Source: Pseudomonas gregormendelii (GTDB lineage: Bacteria > Pseudomonadota > Gammaproteobacteria > Pseudomonadales > Pseudomonadaceae). Taken from it: DNA of 64,000 bases. Below the pieces are notes generated by a model. The model was not told the DNA's origin, did not search any database, and saw nothing but the letters and a program-made list of their open reading frames with translations. The stretch lies in NCBI RefSeq assembly GCF_017114825.1, contig NZ_JADEVO010000019.1, positions 1 to 64,000 of the forward strand. Direction: 5' to 3'. This document shows, piece after piece, positions 59,115 to 64,000 of the stretch (the first letter of the stretch is position 1; each line of letters begins with the position of its first letter). The position numbers and the translations under genes were made by a program.

Positions 59115-59756
59115 ATGTCTCGTCCCCCACGTCCTGCTTCCCGCCGCCCCGGTGCGAACCTTGCGCCATCGGCTTCGGCCCCGCGCCGGGTCGCCAAAGC
59201 GCCGCCTGCCGAACCCCGGCTGATCCTGTTCAACAAGCCATTCGATGTGCTGACTCAATTCAGCGACGGCGAAGGGCGGGCGACGCTCAAGGATTACATC
59301 GAGATACCCGGCATATACCCGGCCGGACGTCTGGATCGCGACAGCGAAGGCTTGCTGTTGCTGACCAATGACGGACAGCTGCAGGCGCGCATCGCCGACC
59401 CGAAACACAAGCTGGCCAAGACCTACTGGGTGCAAGTGGAAGGCGAGCCGAACGCTGTGCAGCTGCAGCGCTTGCGCGATGGCGTCGAGCTCAATGACGG
59501 CATGACCTTGCCCGCCGAGGCGCGGCAGCTGGACGAGCCGCAGCTTTGGCCGCGCAACCCACCCGTGCGTTTTCGCAAGAGTGTGCCCACCAGTTGGCTG
59601 GAACTGGTGATTCGCGAGGGCCGCAACCGCCAGGTGCGGCGCATGACGGCTGCCGTGGGTTTGCCGACCTTGCGTCTGGTGCGCGTCAGAATTGGCGACT
59701 GGTCGATCGAAGGGCTCGATCAAGGCCAGTGGAAGGAAGTGCCGGCGCGTTTATAA
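59115..59756 (+). CDS. rluE: 23S rRNA pseudouridine synthase RluE
   Basis: 213 residues. The RsuA-family catalytic loop is [17 protein letters not shown], with INPxVRFRKS-type [16 protein letters not shown] and [20 protein letters not shown]. The N-terminus is short and basic, with no S4 domain, as in RluE, which makes pseudouridine 2457. It converges with the DUF2788 gene, overlapping it by six bases. Confidence 0.92.
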   Translation: MSRPPRPASRRPGANLAPSASAPRRVAKAPPAEPRLILFNKPFDVLTQFSDGEGRATLKDYIEIPGIYPAGRLDRDSEGLLLLTNDGQLQARIADPKHKLAKTYWVQVEGEPNAVQLQRLRDGVELNDGMTLPAEARQLDEPQLWPRNPPVRFRKSVPTSWLELVIREGRNRQVRRMTAAVGLPTLRLVRVRIGDWSIEGLDQGQWKEVPARL

Positions 59757-59960
59757 GGCGCCGGATTCGATCAGGCCGATCACCACACTCTTGATGACGA
59801 ACGCGGCCACACCCAGGCCCAGCACGAAGAACAGAATCATTGAACCGAAGCGGCCGGCCTTGGATTTCTTCGCCAGATCCCAGACGATGAAACCCATGAA
59901 TATGATCAGGATGGTGACCAGTCCGGTCATCATCCACTCTTCGAATACGGCAGGATCCAT
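59751..59960 (-). CDS. DUF2788 small membrane protein
   Basis: 69 residues, two predicted membrane helices ([16 protein letters not shown] and [16 protein letters not shown]) linked by a basic loop [10 protein letters not shown]. The family is DUF2788, small proteins of unknown function in Pseudomonas and relatives. The 3' ends of it and rluE overlap. Confidence 0.85.
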   Translation of the reverse strand: MDPAVFEEWMMTGLVTILIIFMGFIVWDLAKKSKAGRFGSMILFFVLGLGVAAFVIKSVVIGLIESGAL

Positions 59961-60077
59961 CGAAACTCTCCGGCGTGGACGCGGCTAAAATTGCGGGGGG
60001 CGAGTATACGCCACGCAAGGTTCGCGCAGCATTGACCTGCGTCGGTGTGCCGCAGTCATTGGTCGCCTTCGCCGGCC

Positions 60078-60172
60078 CTATCGCTGGCAAGCCAGCTCCC
60101 ACAGGGTTTGTGCTCGCTCACAATCGTGAGTTCAACACAAAACCTGTGGGAGCGGGCTTGCCCGCGATGGCG
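60078..60172. repeat. REP pair of two different subtypes
   Basis: CTATCGCTGGCAAGCCAGCT plus CCCACAG at one end and CTGTGGGAGCGGGCTTGCCC plus GCGAT at the other. The first is the GGCAAGCC type and the second the GGGCNNGCCC type, so this pair is chimeric. It ends three bases before the stop of the Lrp gene. Confidence 0.75.
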
Positions 60173-60175
60173 TCT

Positions 60176-60655
60176 TCAACTGCGCAGATGCGTCAAAGGC
60201 AGTTCGGTACTGTTCAAAACCTGGTTCAACACAAAACTCGAGCGCACACTCGTCACCCCGTCAATCCGGGTCAAGTGCCCCAGCAGCAGCTTCTGGTAGT
60301 GATCCATATCCGGCACCACTACCTTGAGCTGATAGTCGGCGTCCATCCCCGTCACCAGGCTGCATTCGAGCACCTGGGGCAAAGTGCGGATCGCCGCTTC
60401 GAAGTTCTCGAAGCGTTCCGGCGTGTGCCGGTCCATGCCGATCAGCACGTACGCGGTCAGGCTCAGGCCGAGCATCTTGCGATCCAGCAGGGCCACCTGG
60501 CGGGTGATGTAGCCGTCGTCCTCCAACTGCTTGACCCGACGTGAGCAAGGGGAAGGCGACAGCCCTATGCGTTCGGCCAGCTCCTGATTGGAGATGCGCG
60601 CATCACGCTGCAATTCCGCCAAAATGCTCAAGTCGTATCGGTCGAGTTTGCTCAT
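60176..60655 (-). CDS. Lrp/AsnC-family regulator
   Basis: 159 residues from ATG at 60655. N-terminal winged HTH (DRYDLSILAELQRDARISNQ, SPSPCSRRVKQLEDDGYITR) and a C-terminal RAM/ACT effector domain with VTGMDADYQLKVVVPDMDHY. Such proteins sense amino acids and form octamers. The regulated gene is unknown; the nearest candidates are itself and the candidate RNA or secreted protein on the other side of its promoter region. Confidence 0.93.
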   Translation of the reverse strand: MSKLDRYDLSILAELQRDARISNQELAERIGLSPSPCSRRVKQLEDDGYITRQVALLDRKMLGLSLTAYVLIGMDRHTPERFENFEAAIRTLPQVLECSLVTGMDADYQLKVVVPDMDHYQKLLLGHLTRIDGVTSVRSSFVLNQVLNSTELPLTHLRS

Positions 60656-60779
60656 CATTCAGGCCTTTATCATAACTATTGCGGCGGATTATCTATCCAG
60701 GGTTAAAAATTGCGCAAGTGATGTTTAATTCAGCAATCTTCGCAATCCTCTGCCGCAGCCTCAAGCCTATTCTTATTAC

Positions 60780-60972
60780 CAGAATCACTGCTCGGACAAA
60801 TAGTCCACTGCAGCTCGCCCAATCAGGCCAGCTGCGGCCGCCACCCCCACCGGGGATGTGCCGGCCTCCGAGCTGCACACTGTCCAGAAGACGGCGTGAG
60901 GTGAGCCGACGTCATAAGCGTCGAGCACGGACGAAGTTCTCAAGGGGAGGCCGACGGGTCTCCCTTTTTTAA
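60780..60972 (+). ncRNA. Candidate small RNA or attenuator
   Basis: A strong intrinsic terminator sits where no plus-strand gene precedes it, so something non-coding is probably transcribed. Upstream hairpins are visible, such as CGACG-TCATAAG-CGTCG (60907-60923) and a complementary GGCCGCCACC / GGGGATGTGCCGGCC region. No Rfam family is recognised by eye; the 5' end is a guess. Confidence 0.35.
60942..60970 (+). terminator. Intrinsic terminator upstream of the DUF6515 gene
   Basis: GGGAGGCC (60945-60952), loop GACG, GGTCTCCC (60957-60964), one G-U pair, then six T. It lies 100 bases before the next gene start, so it ends a short upstream transcript or attenuates that gene. Confidence 0.85.
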
Positions 60973-61070
60973 TGCCTGCGAAAAATACTGCGCGACTGAT
61001 AACCTGTTGCAGAACCGGCCTGTGCTTTCCCAGTCTTACGTACAAGCCCTGAGCTACTGTGAGGAAAAGC

Positions 61071-62132
61071 ATGAAGTCGCGCATCTGGCGTTTGGCCGGT
61101 GTTGGTTTGCTGTGCATCAGTGTCACCACCCAGGCGCTGGCTGACGAGCCGCACAATCGGGGGCCTGACGGTGTACAGCAAGGTGAGGGTCACCAGGGTA
61201 ACAATCCGGGGCGCGGTGGCAACGATCATGCGCAGCGCCCGCAGAATGCGCCTCAGCAGAATAATCAGCCCCGCGGGCAGGGCAACGACATCATTCGTGG
61301 CGACAATAGCCGACAGTTCGAGCAGAACGGACACAATCGCAACGGGCAAAGCCGCCCGCCACCGGATTACAACAGCCCGGTGCGGCCACCGCCGCCTCCA
61401 CCCCAGTTACCCGCCAATGACCTGCCGATCCAGGGTCGCCCCGACAGCGTGCGCCAGACCCAGCAACCTCAGCGGGGCTATTATCAGGATGTGCCACGGC
61501 GCAATGACGGTAACCCGCAGTGGCAAGTCGGCGGGCCGGGGGCGCGTCCCGATGACCATCGTGATGACAATCGCTGGCCCGGTCGCCCGCCTGGGCACGG
61601 TAATGGCTGGGGGCCAGGGCCGCAGTATCGTCCAGGGCACGTGATCGACCGCTTCCCGGACCGTGATTATCGTGTGCCCTACGGTGGCCGCGATTACTTC
61701 TACTCGGGCGGCTACTGGTACCGTCCACAGGGGCCACGTTATGTGGTGGTGCAACCGCCGCGCGGGATTCGCGTGGGCTACCTGCCCGATTACGCACGCG
61801 AGGTGTGGATCGGCGGTTCGCTGCTGTTCCTGGCGGCCGGTTCGTACTACGCCTATCAGGAAAGCACCCGGGATTACGTGGTGGTCGAGCCACCGGGACA
61901 ACCGCTGCCGCAGTCGGCCAGCAACGGTTACGACGTTGAAGCTTATCCGGCCAATGGACAGTCGCCGGAGCAGGTCAATCAGGACGGCTACGACTGCTAC
62001 CGCTATGCAGTCGAGCAGAGTGGTTTCGATCCACGTGCCGACACTTATCAGCCGGACCCCTCGGTGGTGCAGATCTACCGTCAGGCCCAGGGCAACTGCC
62101 TTGGCAGTCGCGGTTATCAGGTCAAATTCTGA
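61071..62132 (+). CDS. Secreted Pro/Gly/Asn-rich DUF6515 protein
   Basis: 353 residues from ATG at 61071 (GAGGAAAAG upstream). A signal peptide (WRLAGVGLLCISVTTQALAD), a low-complexity region (about 25-195) rich in Gly, Pro, Gln, Asn and Arg with polyproline, then a Tyr-rich stretch, a hydrophobic segment (EVWIGGSLLFLAAGSYYAYQ) and a C-terminal domain with DGYDCYRYAVEQSGFDP and a second Cys, as in DUF6515 proteins. Likely periplasmic or envelope-attached, function unknown. Its 3' end overlaps that of the convergent CDF gene by 16 bases. Confidence 0.82.
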   Translation: MKSRIWRLAGVGLLCISVTTQALADEPHNRGPDGVQQGEGHQGNNPGRGGNDHAQRPQNAPQQNNQPRGQGNDIIRGDNSRQFEQNGHNRNGQSRPPPDYNSPVRPPPPPPQLPANDLPIQGRPDSVRQTQQPQRGYYQDVPRRNDGNPQWQVGGPGARPDDHRDDNRWPGRPPGHGNGWGPGPQYRPGHVIDRFPDRDYRVPYGGRDYFYSGGYWYRPQGPRYVVVQPPRGIRVGYLPDYAREVWIGGSLLFLAAGSYYAYQESTRDYVVVEPPGQPLPQSASNGYDVEAYPANGQSPEQVNQDGYDCYRYAVEQSGFDPRADTYQPDPSVVQIYRQAQGNCLGSRGYQVKF

Positions 62133-63022
62133 GCGCGGGCCGCTTGCACCACTTCCTGCGGGTCGGCGTGCACCAACACCTCGGCCCGTGGGTAGGCGGC
62201 GTGGATGGCATCGGCGGCCTGGTCGCTGATGCCGTGGGCCACTGACAGGGTCAGGTCGCCGGGCAGCTCCAGGTGTAACTGCACGAACCACTGGTTGCCC
62301 GAGACCCGGGTGCGCAAGTCATGCGCACCCAGCACGCCCGGTACACTGCAGGCCAGTTCAAGCATGTGCTGGCTGACATCCAGTGGTAGTTCTTCATCCA
62401 TCAGCACGGTAAAACTCTCCCGGGCGATCTGGATGGCGCTCCACAAGATGTAGGCGGCGATGCCCAGCCCGAACCACGCATCCAGCTGATGCCAGCCGAA
62501 CGCCGCCAGCACCAGTGCCACCAGGATGCTGCCGTTGAGCAGCATGTCCGAGCGATAGTGCAGCGAGTCGGCGCGCACTGCATTGGAGCCGGTGGCCTTG
62601 ACCACGCGATGCTGCAGCATCAGCAGCGCCAGGGTCAGTGCCAGGGAGAACAGGATCACCCCGATGCTGATCCAGGCTGCGCCTATCGGTTCGGGGTGCT
62701 GCAGCCTGTCAAACGCCTGCAGGGCGATCAGCACCGCACTCCCGCCAATGAACAACGCCTGGGCCATACCGGCCAGCGACTCGGCCTTGCCATGGCCGTA
62801 GCGGTGATCGTCATCGGCCGGGCGCAGGGCGTAATGCACCGCCAGCAGGTTGAGCATCGAAGTGACGCCGTCCAGCGTCGAATCGGTAAGCCCGGCGAGC
62901 ATGCTGACCGAGCCGCTCAACCACCAGGCAATGGCTTTGGCGACGATCAGCGTACAGGCCACCGCCACCGAGGCACGGGTCGCCAGCCGCAGCAGGCGGG
63001 CGTGTTCGGAGCTTGAGATCAT
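62117..63022 (-). CDS. CDF divalent-metal exporter (FieF/YiiP-like)
   Basis: 301 residues from ATG at 63022. Six membrane helices and a cytosolic C-terminal domain. The transport-site residues are in LAGLTDSTLDGVTS (DxxxD) and RADSLHYRSDML (HxxxD), and a C-terminal metal region contains HAISDQ-type ligands (here HGISDQ). FieF-like proteins export Zn, Fe or Cd by proton antiport. The actual metal cannot be told. Confidence 0.93.
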   Translation of the reverse strand: MISSSEHARLLRLATRASVAVACTLIVAKAIAWWLSGSVSMLAGLTDSTLDGVTSMLNLLAVHYALRPADDDHRYGHGKAESLAGMAQALFIGGSAVLIALQAFDRLQHPEPIGAAWISIGVILFSLALTLALLMLQHRVVKATGSNAVRADSLHYRSDMLLNGSILVALVLAAFGWHQLDAWFGLGIAAYILWSAIQIARESFTVLMDEELPLDVSQHMLELACSVPGVLGAHDLRTRVSGNQWFVQLHLELPGDLTLSVAHGISDQAADAIHAAYPRAEVLVHADPQEVVQAARAQNLT

Positions 63023-63048
63023 AGGTGCGGCGGTTCCTTGCAAAAGGT

Positions 63049-63468
63049 TTATGCAGCGGGTTGCAGGCCGAACATGGCCAACTGCTGGGTGCTGCCCTTG
63101 TGCTGGATCAGGCGTGGATCATCCAGCGGGAAGCTGCGGCCCAGTTCGGTTTCCAGGATGGTCTGCAACTTGCGGTTGTCGACCTTGCCGTCGGCGCCAA
63201 TCGCTTCCTGGAGCTTTTCCGGAGCGACCTGGGCGGTCTTCCCCGGTTCGAAGTAGATCGCGCCAGTGGCGAAGTCCACGGCGAAGGCGATCAGGCCCGG
63301 GACGATGTAGAACAGCAGGCCCACGGCATCGAGCACGGCAATGGCCGGATCGATCTTGCCATCGATCTGACCGCGGCGATCAGGGTAGAAGATCGATCCG
63401 CAGGCGGTCACTTGAGTCAGCAGGGTCGCAACTAGAACACCACCAATCAGGCGAAAGGGAGCACGCAT
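63049..63468 (-). CDS. Small membrane lipoprotein
   Basis: 139 residues. A lipoprotein signal (LVATLLTQVTACGSIFYPDR, Cys23) then the hydrophobic AVLDAVGLLFYIVPGLIAFAVDFATGAIYF stretch and a basic/polar tail. In databases similar proteins have been mislabelled as polynucleotide phosphorylase, for which there is no support here. Function unknown. It begins 110 bases from hrpB, divergently. Confidence 0.82.
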   Translation of the reverse strand: MRAPFRLIGGVLVATLLTQVTACGSIFYPDRRGQIDGKIDPAIAVLDAVGLLFYIVPGLIAFAVDFATGAIYFEPGKTAQVAPEKLQEAIGADGKVDNRKLQTILETELGRSFPLDDPRLIQHKGSTQQLAMFGLQPAA

Positions 63469-63549
63469 ATGAATCTCCTTGAGTCATCTGGAAAACGAAG
63501 CGTCGTCGGTATGAATTAGGACCGTGAGAAACGCCAGGCAGTTCGCCGT

Positions 63550-63555
63550 TATACT
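63550..63555 (+). promoter_or_regulatory. Possible -10 box for hrpB
   Basis: TATACT lies 24 bases before the hrpB ATG. No good -35 is visible at 16-18 bases. Confidence 0.35.
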
Positions 63556-63578
63556 CGCGCCTCTGTTTGGGAGCCAGC

Positions 63579-64000
63579 ATGATTTCTTTACCGATCGATG
63601 AAGTTTTACCCGCCCTGCGTGAAGCCCTGGCCGCACGTCATGAAGCGGTGCTCGAAGCACCGCCCGGCGCGGGCAAGACCACTCGGGTGCCACTGGCCTT
63701 GCTCGACGAGCCCTGGCTGGCCGGTCAGACCATCCTCATGCTCGAACCACGACGTCTGGCCGCGCGAGCGGCGGCGGAGCGCCTGGCCAGTGAGTTGGGC
63801 GAGAAGGTCGGGGAAACCGTGGGCTATCGGATTCGCCTGGACAGCCGGGTGGGGCCCAACACCCGTATCGAAGTGGTAACCGAAGGTATCCTCACCCGAC
63901 GCCTGCAGGATGACCCGGCCCTGGAAGGCGTGGGCCTGTTGATCTTCGACGAATTCCACGAGCGCAGCCTGGATGCCGACCTGGCCTTGGCCCTGAGCCT
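63579..64000 (+). CDS. hrpB: ATP-dependent helicase HrpB (5' part)
   Basis: The frame from ATG at 63579 is open to the window edge (140 residues of an expected ~830). A DEAH-family RNA helicase: Walker [18 protein letters not shown], motif Ia [17 protein letters not shown], and Walker [12 protein letters not shown] (DEFH). Its role in bacteria is unclear. GGGAG is ten bases upstream. Confidence 0.93.
   Translation, partial: MISLPIDEVLPALREALAARHEAVLEAPPGAGKTTRVPLALLDEPWLAGQTILMLEPRRLAARAAAERLASELGEKVGETVGYRIRLDSRVGPNTRIEVVTEGILTRRLQDDPALEGVGLLIFDEFHERSLDADLALALS

Larger units (their letters stand above)
60656..61070. other. 415-base intergenic region without a supported gene
   Basis: The Lrp side (60656-60780) is AT-rich with likely promoters. 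The centre (about 60780-60972) is GC-rich and ends in a strong plus-strand terminator. The rest is leader DNA of the DUF6515 gene. Open frames on both strands across the centre look like chance products of the GC-rich hairpins. Confidence 0.6.

Noticed and set aside
60939-60964. Guanidine-II (mini-ykkC) motif because of the GACG loop
   Set aside because: That class has two hairpins with ACGR loops and lies directly before a transporter gene. Only one such loop is seen, and it is followed by a T-run, so it is a terminator.
60785-61156. Minus-strand frame of 123 codons over the 415-base intergenic region
   Set aside because: It reads through the strong terminator and the start of the DUF6515 gene on the other strand, with no ribosome-binding site. 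Treated as an artefact of the GC-rich hairpins.
63049-63468. Polyribonucleotide nucleotidyltransferase label for the small lipoprotein
   Set aside because: The 139-residue protein has no RNase PH, KH or S1 features; the label is a propagated database error.

Overview
The window is a GC-rich chromosomal segment from a Pseudomonas, most likely of the P. fluorescens group. The evidence is the gene set and order, the codon use, and many short REP-type palindromes with cores such as GAGCNNGCTCGCGA. From memory of the P. aeruginosa PAO1 map, the order from ppa to hrpB follows the PA4031-PA3961 block. There is no rRNA, tRNA or CRISPR array that I can see.

Layout. (a) 1-2960 is the only clearly accessory stretch. 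It holds an AT-rich, frameshifted MFS transporter remnant, a truncated SRPBCC gene, a small XRE regulator with nested inverted repeats in front of it, a short ORF with a strong terminator, and an orphan PrtR/LexA-like phage-type repressor with a 17-bp palindrome upstream. (b) 3045-5940 carries ppa, an mtfA-like zinc peptidase, dedA and a GNAT acetyltransferase. (c) 6059-13674 is a compact ethanolamine catabolic cluster (eutC, eutB, permease, aldehyde dehydrogenase, divergent sigma-54 activator) without microcompartment genes. (d) 13851-22329 holds mpl-ubiX-lipoprotein, an NAD(P)-binding protein, a MORN-repeat plus C13-peptidase lipoprotein, a MaoC protein, lrgA/lrgB-type genes, a Lon N-domain protein and a DedA-PAP2 fusion. 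(e) 22514-35986 is mpg, then proA-nadD-rsfS-rlmH-mrdA-rodA-sltB-rlpA-dacA-ybeD-lipB-lipA (cell elongation, septal peptidoglycan and lipoate synthesis), then ldcA. (f) 36104-41927 is a second lytic transglycosylase, then leuS-lptE-holA, all on the minus strand. (g) 42207-49417 includes a YdcF-like protein and the lnt-corC-ybeY-phoH-miaB cluster. (h) 49485-57414 carries a Sel1 protein, thiD-thiE-hemL, ladS and an AidB-like acyl-CoA dehydrogenase. (i) 57580-64000 has amn, rluE, DUF2788, an Lrp regulator, a probable non-coding transcript with terminator, a DUF6515 secreted protein, a CDF metal exporter, a lipoprotein and the 5' part of hrpB.

How it works together: most of the window is housekeeping, namely peptidoglycan synthesis and remodelling (mpl, mrdA, rodA, two lytic transglycosylases, rlpA, dacA, ldcA), envelope biogenesis (lnt, lptE), cofactors (ubiX, nadD, lipA/B, thiD/E, hemL) and RNA and ribosome maturation (rlmH, rsfS, ybeY, miaB, rluE). 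The ethanolamine cluster is a self-contained catabolic pathway. The less routine items are the island left of ppa, the MORN-C13 lipoprotein, the candidate RNA at about 60780-60972, and several unexplained inverted or direct repeats in leader and intergenic DNA.
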